From the NCBI RefSeq assembly GCF_016901015.1, contig NZ_JAFEUP010000001.1:744001-808000 (forward strand): a stretch of 64,000 nt of DNA. Reading direction: 5' to 3'. The position numbers and the translations under genes are program-made. The notes under the pieces are model-generated. The model made no database searches and was not told where the DNA came from. It was given only the letters and a program-made list of their open reading frames with translations. The stretch's first letter is position 1. Each line of letters opens with the position of its first letter. This document shows positions 1 through 10,858 of the stretch, piece after piece. Source of the DNA: Zestomonas insulae (GTDB lineage: Bacteria; Pseudomonadota; Gammaproteobacteria; Pseudomonadales; Pseudomonadaceae).

Positions 1-1018
1 TGAGGTTGACGCGCAGCAGGCAGCGCTCATCCAGGCTGCATTGCAATTGCGCCGCCGGCCAGGCGGTTTCGAAGCAGGCATCGTCGGCGAGCATGTCCCA
101 CAGCCGCACCAGGGCGACGGTCTCGGCCGGCAAATGCGGGCGCTCGGCGTCCATCCAGGCCAGCTCGAGGGTATTGGCGACCAGCCGCTGCATGATCTCC
201 ACCTCGCGCTGCAGGCGCTGACGCAGCGCCGCCACATCGCCCTCGCGCTCATAGGCGACCTGCAGGCGACTCAACGGGGTGCGCAGCTCATGGGACAGGT
301 CGCTGAGCAAGCGACGCTGATAGCGCACAGTGCCCTGCAGGCGATCGGCCATGTGATCGAAGGCGCGGCCGAGCTCGCCCAGTTCGTCCTTGCGCAGGGT
401 AATCGGTTCGCCGACCCGCGCCGACAGGTCGTCGCGGCTCAGCGCGTTGGCCTGCTCGCGCAGGCCGCGCAACGGCACGATGAACAGCCAGTACAGGCCG
501 ACGCACAGCAGCAGCGCGAGCAGCCCCGGGACCAGCTTCTGGAACACGAAGAACAGCAGCGGGCGCGGCCCCCACGGACTGAAGCGCGGCGGCAGTTCCA
601 TCACCAGACGCCCGGACTGATCGGCGAAGGGGATGCTGAGCACCCGCGGCGAGGGCGTTTCGCGGCCCATCGACCAGTCGAGCTGGCGCACGAAACCGAG
701 GCGCTCGCGTTCGCGCGGGGCCAACTCGGTGTTGCCCAGCGAATGCAGCTCGTCGTCCACCGCCACCGCCCACACCTGCTCCTGCTCGCGCAGTTGCAGC
801 AGATAACGCTCCAGACCGTCCGCGCCCTCCTCGCGCCACGCCGCATGCGCCTGCGCCGCATAACCGCGCAGGACATCGCGGGCCGACTCGGACAGGTGCG
901 AGGTCTGCTCGCCGATCAGCCGGCCCCAGGCCAGGCTGAGGGTGATCACCAGCAGGCAGAAGCCGACCAGCAGCACCGCCAGCTTCCAGAACAACGAATG
1001 CCGCCCGGGCAGCCTCAT
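1..1018 (-). CDS. pirS: Sensor histidine kinase, PirS-like (partial, C-terminus cut by window edge)
   Basis: Inner-membrane sensor kinase partner of the adjacent response regulator. The visible 339 residues contain an N-terminal membrane segment (about 12-33), a periplasmic domain of about 120 residues, a second membrane segment (about 153-180), a HAMP region and the dimerisation/phosphoacceptor box LLSDLSHELRTPL with His near 243. The ATP-binding domain is only begun before the window ends. The ATG (1018-1016) overlaps the regulator's stop as ATGA, so the two are translationally coupled. The name rests on the recalled P. aeruginosa order gacS-pirR-pirS (iron/siderophore response). The family assignment as an OmpR-partner kinase is firm; the PirS identity is inferred from context. 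Confidence 0.75.
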   Translation of the reverse strand, partial: MRLPGRHSLFWKLAVLLVGFCLLVITLSLAWGRLIGEQTSHLSESARDVLRGYAAQAHAAWREEGADGLERYLLQLREQEQVWAVAVDDELHSLGNTELAPRERERLGFVRQLDWSMGRETPSPRVLSIPFADQSGRLVMELPPRFSPWGPRPLLFFVFQKLVPGLLALLLCVGLYWLFIVPLRGLREQANALSRDDLSARVGEPITLRKDELGELGRAFDHMADRLQGTVRYQRRLLSDLSHELRTPLSRLQVAYEREGDVAALRQRLQREVEIMQRLVANTLELAWMDAERPHLPAETVALVRLWDMLADDACFETAWPAAQLQCSLDERCLLRVNL

Positions 1019-1728
1019 GGGGCCATCCGCGTCAGCATGTAGCCCTTGCCCCACACCGTCTCCACCCGTCCGGCGCTGTAGCCGATGGTCTGCAATTTGC
1101 GGCGGATATGGCTGACGTGCATGTCCAGGCTGCGGTCGTGCAGCGCGAACGGCCGATGCAGCACCTGCTGATAAAGGAAGGCCTTGCTCAGCACCTCCTC
1201 GGCATGCCGTGCGAGGAAGGTCAGCAGGCGGTACTCGCTGGGCGTGAGCGCCGCCCACTGGCCATCCAGACGCACGTCGGAGCGGCCTTCATCGAAGTGC
1301 AGCTGCGGATCGAGCTGCGTGGTCGGCGGCGATTCCTTGCGCTCGTAGGCGACGCGGCGCAGCACCGCGTCAATACGCACCGCCATCTCGCCCATGCTGA
1401 ACGGCTTCGGCAGGTAGTCGTCGGCGCCCTGGCTGAAGCCGAGGATGCGGTCCTGCTCGGCACCCAGTGCCGACATCAGGATCACCGGCACCTTGCACTG
1501 CTTGCGCAGCGTGCCCAGCACGTCGAGGCCGTTGCTGCCGGGCAGCAGGATGTCCATGAGGATCAGGTCGAAATCCTGCTGGCTGGCCAGATCGAGCACT
1601 TCGTCGCCGGAGTGCCGCAGCGTTACGTCGAAGCCACGCTGGCACAGATGCTCATGCAGGTGGGCGGCGAGCAACGGGTCGTCCTCGACGGCGAGAATCC
1701 GCGCCGTGGGGCGGCAATGGGCTTGCAT
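1015..1728 (-). CDS. pirR: OmpR/PhoB-family response regulator, PirR-like
   Basis: A DNA-binding two-component regulator of 237 residues. The receiver domain (about 10-125) has the acidic pair in AVEDD, phosphoacceptor Asp59 in LILMDILLPG and the conserved Lys in LPKPF. A C-terminal winged helix (about 140-235) carries the DMHVSHIRRKL recognition segment. It is the first gene of a two-gene minus-strand operon with the kinase (ATGA overlap) and is divergent from gacS across a 115-bp intergenic region. A Fur-box-like sequence lies 14-32 bp upstream of its start. In P. aeruginosa the gene at this place is pirR, which controls the enterobactin receptor gene pirA; that role is transferred by synteny, not read from the sequence. 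Confidence 0.8.
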   Translation of the reverse strand: MQAHCRPTARILAVEDDPLLAAHLHEHLCQRGFDVTLRHSGDEVLDLASQQDFDLILMDILLPGSNGLDVLGTLRKQCKVPVILMSALGAEQDRILGFSQGADDYLPKPFSMGEMAVRIDAVLRRVAYERKESPPTTQLDPQLHFDEGRSDVRLDGQWAALTPSEYRLLTFLARHAEEVLSKAFLYQQVLHRPFALHDRSLDMHVSHIRRKLQTIGYSAGRVETVWGKGYMLTRMAP

Positions 1729-1741
1729 AGGCGATAACCAC

Positions 1742-1760
1742 GCGAATGAGAATAAATCTG
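1742..1760. promoter_or_regulatory. Candidate Fur box upstream of pirR
   Basis: This 19-bp stretch (GCGAATGAGAATAAATCTG) matches 12 of 19 positions of the classical Fur consensus GATAATGATAATCATTATC. It sits in the divergent pirR/gacS intergenic region, 14-32 bp before the pirR start. The match level is borderline, and the support comes mainly from the iron-linked identity proposed for pirRS. Confidence 0.35.
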
Positions 1761-1843
1761 CTTTGCGTATTCTGACAAAAGCACAGGCAGATTCCCATCC
1801 GACGAATCGCTACACTGCCGAAAAACCATAAGGAAGCGCTGGC

Positions 1844-4591
<2,748 letters not shown>

Positions 4592-4600
4592 GGATTCCCG

Positions 4601-5599
4601 ATGCGCATCATCCTGTTCAGCAGCCAGACCTACGACCGCGACAGCTTTCTCGCCGAAGCGCGGCCGCAGGACCTCGACCTGCTGTTCCGCCAGGTGCGCC
4701 TCGAACCCGATACCGCCGCACTGGCGCAGGGCTGCGAGGTGGTCTGCGCGTTTATCAACGATGACCTGTCCGCCCCGGTGCTGGAGCGCCTGGCCGCCGG
4801 CGGCACGCGGCTGATCGCGCTGCGCTCGGCCGGCTACAACCATGTCGACCTGCCGACCGCCGAACGCCTCGGCCTCACCGTGGTACGCGTGCCCGCCTAC
4901 TCGCCGCACGCCGTCGCCGAGCATGCGGTGGCGCTGATCCTGGCCCTCAACCGACGTCTGCACCGCGCCTACAACCGTACCCGCGAAGGCGACTTCACCC
5001 TGCACGGGCTAACCGGCTTCGACCTGCACGGCAAGCGCGTCGGGGTGATCGGCACCGGGCAGATCGGCGAGACCTTCGCGCGCATCATGGCCGGCTTCGG
5101 TTGCGAGCTGCTGGCCTACGACCCGTATCCCAATCCGGCGGTGAGCGCCCTCGGCGCCCGTTACCTGCCCCTCGACGCACTGCTCGAGCAGGCGCAGATC
5201 GTCAGCCTGCACTGCCCGCTGACCCCGGCCACTCGTCACCTGATCAATCCCGCCAGCCTGCAGCGCATGCAGCCTGGCGCCATGCTGATCAACACCGGGC
5301 GCGGCGCGCTGGTCGATACCCCGGCGCTGGTCGAGGCGCTGAAGAGCGGCCAGCTCGGCTACCTCGGCCTCGATGTCTACGAAGAGGAAGCTACCCTTTT
5401 CTTCGAGGACCGCTCCGACCTGCCGCTGCAGGACGACGTGCTGGCCCGCCTGCTGACCTTCCCCAACGTCATCGTCACCGCGCACCAGGCCTTCCTGACC
5501 CGCGAGGCGCTGGCGGCGATTGCCGCGACGACCCTGGCGAACATCGCCGCCTGGCGCAGCGGCAGCCCGCAGAATCGGGTCGAAGCCGGTCAGGCGTAG
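4601..5599 (+). CDS. ldhA: D-lactate dehydrogenase (NAD-dependent, fermentative)
   Basis: Cytoplasmic D-2-hydroxyacid dehydrogenase reducing pyruvate to D-lactate with NADH. The 332 residues are typical of the LdhA branch. The Rossmann motif GTGQIG is at 151-156, and the catalytic triad is visible as Arg234 (NTGRGALVD), Glu263 (DVYEEE) and His295 (TAHQAF). The [11 protein letters not shown] segment is characteristic of LdhA rather than of phosphoglycerate dehydrogenases. It begins 9 nt after gacS and is probably co-transcribed with it; this pairing is familiar from P. aeruginosa. In that species the enzyme supports anaerobic pyruvate fermentation. Confidence 0.95.
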   Translation: MRIILFSSQTYDRDSFLAEARPQDLDLLFRQVRLEPDTAALAQGCEVVCAFINDDLSAPVLERLAAGGTRLIALRSAGYNHVDLPTAERLGLTVVRVPAYSPHAVAEHAVALILALNRRLHRAYNRTREGDFTLHGLTGFDLHGKRVGVIGTGQIGETFARIMAGFGCELLAYDPYPNPAVSALGARYLPLDALLEQAQIVSLHCPLTPATRHLINPASLQRMQPGAMLINTGRGALVDTPALVEALKSGQLGYLGLDVYEEEATLFFEDRSDLPLQDDVLARLLTFPNVIVTAHQAFLTREALAAIAATTLANIAAWRSGSPQNRVEAGQA

Positions 5600-5637
5600 T
5601 AGGATGGCGCCCCTTTTTTCCGACCGAGCCCGCTGCC

Positions 5638-6075
5638 ATGGCCGAACATGATTTCCGCTACACCCTGCTGCGTCCCGAGCACACCCTGATCGAGTGCCGT
5701 TCGCTGACGCCCGGCCGCTTCCAGGTGACGGGCAATGGCGGCGCGATCCGCGCCGGCGACACCCTGCTGGTGACCCTCAAGGGCAGCCGCGAGCTGAGCA
5801 TGACCCTGACCGTGGACAAGGTCCGCCACCTGATCAGCCCGCCCGGACAATGGACGGCCACCGCAGCCGGACCGAACTTCCGCGAGCTGTCGATCCTCAA
5901 TTGGCAGGTCCACTGCGACAGTTGCGCCAAGCAGCTGGATTTCGAATTCGCCGTCGACCCCAGCCTCGGTGAAGCGGCACGCGCGCCGGCCGCCGAAGCC
6001 CGTATTCGCGAACTGAAATGGCAATCGCACAACGGTCATCACCTGTGCCCGACCTGCCAGAAGGAGGCCTCATGA
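5638..6075 (+). CDS. Uncharacterised protein with a possible C-terminal zinc ribbon
   Basis: I do not recognise a named family. The 145-residue product has no signal peptide or membrane segment. Its N-terminal half (about 20-90) is rich in short beta-type segments. The C-terminal third carries two CxxC pairs, Cys93/Cys96 (CDSC) and Cys137/Cys140 (CPTC), spaced like a zinc ribbon. The open frame extends much further upstream, but that part is antiparallel shadow of ldhA. The ATG at 5638 is chosen because it lies 38 nt after the ldhA stop and opens the conserved-looking region. Its TGA overlaps the ATG of the next gene, so the two are coupled. It is probably part of a gacS-ldhA downstream operon. 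Confidence 0.8.
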   Translation: MAEHDFRYTLLRPEHTLIECRSLTPGRFQVTGNGGAIRAGDTLLVTLKGSRELSMTLTVDKVRHLISPPGQWTATAAGPNFRELSILNWQVHCDSCAKQLDFEFAVDPSLGEAARAPAAEARIRELKWQSHNGHHLCPTCQKEAS

Positions 6076-6476
6076 AACACAGCGTCATCCTCGTTGCCCT
6101 GGCCGCAGGCCTGAGCGGCTGCGCCAGCGATGCGATCACCCTCGAGCAGGACACCGCCTACCAGGTGGAGTGGCTGGGCGAGCGCCCGTTGATCGATCGC
6201 AGCCACCTCACCGTGACCCTCGGCAAGGACGGTCGCGCCTACGGCAACGCCGGCTGCAATCACTGGTTCGCCAGCTATCAGCTGGACGGCGAGAAGATCA
6301 GCTTCAGCCAGGCCGGCAGTACCCGCAAGATGTGCGCCCCGGCGCTGATGGAGCAGGAACAGCGCTTCCTCGAGCTGCTCGGCAAGGTGCAGCGCTGGGA
6401 TATGTCGGCGACCGACCAGCTGCGCCTGTGGCCGGAAACCGGCAAGCCGATGCGCCTGTGGCCCGAGAAAGGCTGA
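6072..6476 (+). CDS. META-domain lipoprotein (HslJ-like)
   Basis: A small predicted outer-membrane-facing lipoprotein of 134 residues. The signal peptide ends in lipobox LSGC with lipidated Cys17. The mature part matches the META/HslJ fold, including a GNAGCNHWFASYQ segment and FSQAGSTRKMCAP, whose two cysteines could pair. AAGGAGG lies 4 nt before the ATG, which overlaps the preceding stop (ATGA). META-domain proteins such as E. coli HslJ are associated with heat or novobiocin tolerance; a specific function here is unknown. It converges on dinB with 25 bp between the stops. Confidence 0.85.
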   Translation: MKHSVILVALAAGLSGCASDAITLEQDTAYQVEWLGERPLIDRSHLTVTLGKDGRAYGNAGCNHWFASYQLDGEKISFSQAGSTRKMCAPALMEQEQRFLELLGKVQRWDMSATDQLRLWPETGKPMRLWPEKG

Positions 6477-6501
6477 GCCGGCTCTCAGCCCGCCGCACGG
6501 C

Positions 6502-7557
6502 CTAGTGCGCAAACAGCTCGAGCTGCTCGCTGACCCCGCGCAGATCGGTCAGCCGCACTCCCACACCAAGCAGGCGCACCGGCTTCTCGCCGCGCGCGTA
6601 GGCCTGCCCGAGCAGCAGCCGGTAGCTGTCCAGATCGCGCGACGCGCCGGCCTGCTCCAGGGTGGTCTGAGTGAAGTCGTGGAACTTGATCTTCACGAAC
6701 GGCTTGTCCGGCCGGTAACTGCTGTCCAGCCGCGCCATGCGCACGCTGAGCTGCTCGAGCAGCTCAGGCAGGCGCTCCAGGCACGCACCGAGATCGGGCA
6801 GGTCCTGATCGTAAGTGGTCTCCACGCTGACCGACTGGCGCCGACTGTCCACCTGCACGCGGCGCTCGTCGATGCCACGCGCCAGGTTCCACAGGCGTTC
6901 GCCGAAACTGCCGAACTCGCGCGCCAGCGCCAGCCGCTCCCAGTCGCGCAATTCCAGACAGGTGCGAATGCCGAGGCGCGCGAGCTTGTCGGCGGTGACC
7001 TTGCCGACGCCGTGCAACTTGCTCACCGGCAGCGCGGCGACGAATTCCTCGACCTGGTTTGGGGTGATGACGAACAGGCCGTCGGGCTTGCGCCAGTCAC
7101 TGGCGATCTTGGCCAGGAACTTGTTCGGCGCGACGCCGGCCGACACGGTGATGTGCAACTGCATCGCCACGCGCCGGCGGATGTCCTGCGCGATGCGCGT
7201 GGCGCTACCGGAGAAATGCGGGCTGTCGGATACGTCGAGGTAAGCCTCGTCGAGCGACAGGGGTTCAATCAGCTCGGTGTACTCGCGGAAGATGCCGTGG
7301 ATTTCCCGCGACACTTCCTTATAGACCTCCATGCGCGGGCGCACGATGAGCAGGTCCGGGCACAGTTTCAGCGCCTGCCCCGACGGCATTGCCGAGCGCA
7401 CGCCCCAAGCGCGCGCCTCATAGTTGCAGGTGGCGATCACCCCACGACGGTCCGCGGCGCCGCCAACCGCCATCGGCCGATTGGCCAGACTCGGGTCGTC
7501 GCGCATCTCGATGGCGGCATAGAAGCAATCCGCGTCGATATGAATGATCTTGCGCAC
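6502..7557 (-). CDS. dinB: DNA polymerase IV (Y-family translesion polymerase)
   Basis: Error-prone DNA polymerase IV of 351 residues, the usual DinB length. The N-terminus MRKIIHIDADCFYAAIE carries the metal-binding Asp8 and Asp10, and SLDEAYLD gives the second catalytic acidic pair. A helix-hairpin-helix thumb and little finger follow. The start is GTG at 7557; the frame stays open for another 258 bp but that part runs antisense through an initiator tRNA gene and is not coding. No clear LexA box was seen upstream. It ends 25 bp from the META lipoprotein gene. Confidence 0.93.
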   Translation of the reverse strand: MRKIIHIDADCFYAAIEMRDDPSLANRPMAVGGAADRRGVIATCNYEARAWGVRSAMPSGQALKLCPDLLIVRPRMEVYKEVSREIHGIFREYTELIEPLSLDEAYLDVSDSPHFSGSATRIAQDIRRRVAMQLHITVSAGVAPNKFLAKIASDWRKPDGLFVITPNQVEEFVAALPVSKLHGVGKVTADKLARLGIRTCLELRDWERLALAREFGSFGERLWNLARGIDERRVQVDSRRQSVSVETTYDQDLPDLGACLERLPELLEQLSVRMARLDSSYRPDKPFVKIKFHDFTQTTLEQAGASRDLDSYRLLLGQAYARGEKPVRLLGVGVRLTDLRGVSEQLELFAH

Positions 7558-7707
7558 TGAAAGTCCGTCGACTGGCTGATGGGAACGCACGGCAGAGGCC
7601 GCTTCAGCGGCGGCGAAAGCCCCGCGCGGCACGGCCTGAAGCCCGAAAGTGTAGCACCCGAAATGCGCTAAATATCTGAGCCTAAAACACTTTTTTCCAG
7701 AATTAGG

Positions 7708-7735
7708 TTGACAGAGCAACGCTCTGGCGTAGAAT
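7708..7735 (+). promoter_or_regulatory. Sigma-70 promoter of the first initiator tRNA gene
   Basis: A perfect -35 TTGACA (7708-7713) and -10 TAGAAT (7730-7735) separated by 16 bp lie just before the tRNA. The same two hexamers at the same spacing precede the second copy. Confidence 0.85.
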
Positions 7736-7741
7736 GGCCGG

Positions 7742-7818
<77 letters not shown>

Positions 7819-7826
7819 CCTTCATC

Positions 7827-7856
7827 AAAAAGGCCACTCTTCGGAGTGGCCTTTTT
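7827..7856 (+). terminator. Intrinsic terminator after tRNA-fMet copy 1
   Basis: GGCCACTC-TTCG-GAGTGGCC is an 8-bp stem with a UUCG tetraloop, flanked by an A-run and followed by a T-run. Confidence 0.92.
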
Positions 7857-7901
7857 GTTTTGGCTCGCGTTAAGCCTTTGATCAGAAAAACAAATCAGCG
7901 A

Positions 7902-7929
7902 TTGACAGGCTCGCTTTGCTGAGTAGAAT
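7902..7929 (+). promoter_or_regulatory. Sigma-70 promoter of the second initiator tRNA gene
   Basis: TTGACA (7902-7907), 16 bp, then TAGAAT (7924-7929). The -10 and the following 6 nt are identical to those of copy 1, so the duplicated unit included the core promoter. Confidence 0.85.
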
Positions 7930-7935
7930 GGCCGG

Positions 7936-8012
<77 letters not shown>

Positions 8013-8016
8013 ATTT

Positions 8017-8050
8017 AAAGCCCCGATTGCTTACGCAATCGGGGCTTTTT
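8017..8050 (+). terminator. Intrinsic terminator after tRNA-fMet copy 2
   Basis: A 14-bp stem, AAAGCCCCGATTGC paired with GCAATCGGGGCTTT across the loop TTAC, ends in a T-run. It differs in sequence from the terminator of copy 1. Confidence 0.92.
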
Positions 8051-8215
8051 GCGTTCTGGGCTTTTCACTCCACAACGGGACGCCCGCGGCCGCCTCGGCT
8101 AGCCTTCTCACGGAGCGCTGCCGAGGCCACCGGCAAATCAAAGAAATATCGTGCCGCCCCTTGGTAACCTAGCGCCTCGCCCCCACTCAGTGGCGCACTA
8201 CCAATGAGGGTTCCC

Positions 8216-10858
8216 ATGCGCGCCCCTTCGCCCGCTCCGCACCAGGCTCCAGCTTCCCCCGTTCACCCCAGCCGCCTGCGCTGGCTCGACCGTATCAGCG
8301 CCTATCGACAGCCGCTCAGCCTGGCACTCGGCCTGCTGCTGTTCGTCATGGCCTTGGTCGCCTGTCGCCACCTGCTCGATGAGCTCGACCCCGCGGCGCT
8401 GCGCGAAGCGTTGCTCGCCGTACCGCTGAGTGCGCTGTTCGGCGCCCTGGCGGCGACCGTGGTCGGCTTTATTGTGCTGCTCGGCTACGAATGGTCGGCC
8501 AGCCGCTACGCCGATGTGCAGCTGCGTCCTGGCGCCCTGGCGCTTGGTGGCTTCAGCGCCTTCGCGATCGGCAACGCAGTCGGCCTGTCGCTGCTCTCTG
8601 GCGGCTCGGTGCGCTATCGCCTGTACAGCCGCAGTGGCCTGGGCGCCGGCGAGGTGGCGCAGATGTCGCTGTTCGCCAGCCTGTCACTGGGCTGCGCGCT
8701 GCCCTTGCTCGCCGCCCTGGCCTTGCTCAGCAACCTCTCCGGCGCCGCAGCCGCGCTGCACCTGTCGTCCACGCTGCTGGCCGGAGTGGCCGGCGCCGTG
8801 CTGCTCGGTTATGCCGCGCTGGCCGTGCTGATCCAGCGCCACCGCCTGCCCGAGCAGCCGATGGCGCAGAACCTGCTGGTGCAGTTCGGCCGCAGCACGC
8901 TGCGCCTGCCAGGCTGGCGTCTGACCGCGCTGCAGTTGCTGATCACCGCGCTGGATGTCTGCGCGGCGGCCACCGTGCTCTACCTGTTGCTGCCGGAAGC
9001 GCCACCATTCGCGGCCTTCCTGCTGGTCTACCTGTTGGCCCTGGCGGCCGGCGTGCTCAGCCACGTGCCCGGCGGCGTCGGGGTGTTCGAGGCGGTGATC
9101 CTCGCTGCCTTCAGCGGACAGATTGATGCCGCGCCACTGGCCGCTGCGCTGCTGCTGTATCGGCTGATCTACGTGGTGTTGCCACTGCTGGTCGCCTGCC
9201 TGGTGCTGCTCGGTGTGGAAGCCCGTCGCCTGGTGTCCAGCCAGACGGTGCGCGCCGCCTCTGGCCTCGGCGCGCCAGTGCTGGCCCTGCTGGTGTTCAT
9301 TTCCGGGGTGGTGCTGCTGTTCTCCGGGGCGACCCCGGAGATCGACACGCGCCTCGAACACATGGGCTTTCTGATTCCGCACCGGTTGATCGACGCCTCG
9401 CACCTCGGCGCCAGCCTGATCGGCGTGCTCTGCCTGCTGCTCGCCCAAGGCCTGCGCCGCCGCCTCTCCGCCGCCTGGGCGCTGACCCTGGTGCTGCTCT
9501 TGATCGGTGCCCTGCTCTCGCTGCTCAAGGGGTTCGACTGGGAAGAAGCCAGCCTGCTGACCCTCACCGCCAGCCTACTCGCGCTGTTCCGTCGCTCTTT
9601 CTACCGGCCCAGCCGCCTGCTCGAGCTGCCGTTCTCCTGGCTGTACCTGGTCGCCAGCGCCTCGGTGGTCGCCGCGTCGATATGGTTGCTGCTATTCGCC
9701 TACCAGGACGTGCCCTACGAGCACGAACTGTGGTGGCAGTTCGCGCTGGATGCCGAGGCACCGCGCGCCCTGCGTGCCGCCCTCGGCAGCGCGCTACTGC
9801 TCGCCGTGCTGGCGCTGGCCTGGTTGCTGCGCACCGCACCGCCGGTGATTCGCCAGCCGGATGACAGCGAACTGGCGCGCGCCGCCGGCATCCTGAAAAG
9901 CTCCGACCAACCGGACGGCGGCCTGGCCCTGACCGGCGACAAGGCGCTGCTGTTCCACCCCGGCGAGCAGGGTGACGACGCCTACCTGATGTATGCACGG
10001 CGCGGACGCAGCATGGTCGCGCTGTTCGACCCGATCGGCCCGCCCCGCCAGCGCGCCGAGCTGATCTGGCAGTTCCGCGACCTCTGCGACCTGCACCACG
10101 CCCGCCCGGTGTTCTACCAGGTGCGCGCGGAAAGCCTGCCGTTCTACATGGACATCGGCCTGACCGCGATCAAGCTCGGCGAAGAGGCGCGCGTCGACCT
10201 GCCGCGCTTCGACCTCGAGGCCAAGGGCAAGGAGATGAAGGACCTGCGCTACACCTGGAACCGCGGCCAGCGCGATGGTCTCGAAATGCACATCTACCCG
10301 GCCGGCGAAGCACCGCTGGACGAACTGCAGCCAATCTCCGACGCCTGGCTGCTGGGCAAGAACGTGCGCGAGAAAGGCTTCTCCCTCGGCCGCTTCAGCC
10401 CTGACTACCTGCGCCACTTCCGCATTGCCGTGGTGCGCTTCCAGGGCCGCGTGGTGGCCTTCGCCAACCTGCTGGAAACCGGCAGCCAGGAATTGGCCAG
10501 CCTCGACCTGATGCGCTCCGCGCCGGACGCGCCGAAGCTGACCATGGAGTTCCTCATGCTCGGCCTGATCCTGCACTTCAAGGGCGAGGGCTATAAGCGC
10601 TTCAGTCTCGGCATGGTGCCGCTGTCCGGCCTGCAGCCGCGACGCGGCGCGCCGCTGACTCAGCGCCTCGGCTCGCTGGTGTTCCGCCGCGGCGAGCAGC
10701 TCTACAACTTCCAGGGCCTGCGTCGCTTCAAGGACAAGTTCCAGCCGGACTGGGAGCCGCGCTACATGGCCGTGCCGGCGGGCCTCGACCCGCTGGTGGC
10801 CCTCGCCGATACCGCCGCGCTGATCGCCGGCGGCCTGACCGGACTGGTGAAACGCTGA
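8216..10858 (+). CDS. mprF: Phosphatidylglycerol aminoacyltransferase / flippase MprF
   Basis: Inner-membrane enzyme that transfers an amino acid from aminoacyl-tRNA to phosphatidylglycerol, lowering surface charge. In P. aeruginosa the product is alanyl-PG, associated with acid and antibiotic adaptation. The 880-residue protein has a long N-terminal polytopic region (about 30-545, roughly a dozen or more hydrophobic helices). A soluble C-terminal DUF2156-type synthase domain (about 555-870) includes KGKEMKDLRYTWNRG. The ATG at 8216 is preferred over 8204 because GAGGG ends 5 nt before it. Its TGA overlaps the ATG of virJ, as in the known P. aeruginosa operon. Alanine specificity is inferred by relationship. 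Confidence 0.94.
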   Translation: MRAPSPAPHQAPASPVHPSRLRWLDRISAYRQPLSLALGLLLFVMALVACRHLLDELDPAALREALLAVPLSALFGALAATVVGFIVLLGYEWSASRYADVQLRPGALALGGFSAFAIGNAVGLSLLSGGSVRYRLYSRSGLGAGEVAQMSLFASLSLGCALPLLAALALLSNLSGAAAALHLSSTLLAGVAGAVLLGYAALAVLIQRHRLPEQPMAQNLLVQFGRSTLRLPGWRLTALQLLITALDVCAAATVLYLLLPEAPPFAAFLLVYLLALAAGVLSHVPGGVGVFEAVILAAFSGQIDAAPLAAALLLYRLIYVVLPLLVACLVLLGVEARRLVSSQTVRAASGLGAPVLALLVFISGVVLLFSGATPEIDTRLEHMGFLIPHRLIDASHLGASLIGVLCLLLAQGLRRRLSAAWALTLVLLLIGALLSLLKGFDWEEASLLTLTASLLALFRRSFYRPSRLLELPFSWLYLVASASVVAASIWLLLFAYQDVPYEHELWWQFALDAEAPRALRAALGSALLLAVLALAWLLRTAPPVIRQPDDSELARAAGILKSSDQPDGGLALTGDKALLFHPGEQGDDAYLMYARRGRSMVALFDPIGPPRQRAELIWQFRDLCDLHHARPVFYQVRAESLPFYMDIGLTAIKLGEEARVDLPRFDLEAKGKEMKDLRYTWNRGQRDGLEMHIYPAGEAPLDELQPISDAWLLGKNVREKGFSLGRFSPDYLRHFRIAVVRFQGRVVAFANLLETGSQELASLDLMRSAPDAPKLTMEFLMLGLILHFKGEGYKRFSLGMVPLSGLQPRRGAPLTQRLGSLVFRRGEQLYNFQGLRRFKDKFQPDWEPRYMAVPAGLDPLVALADTAALIAGGLTGLVKR

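Noticed and set aside
7560..7620. Possible LexA box upstream of dinB
   Set aside because: CTG occurs but no CAG lies at the N10 distance in the promoter-proximal region.
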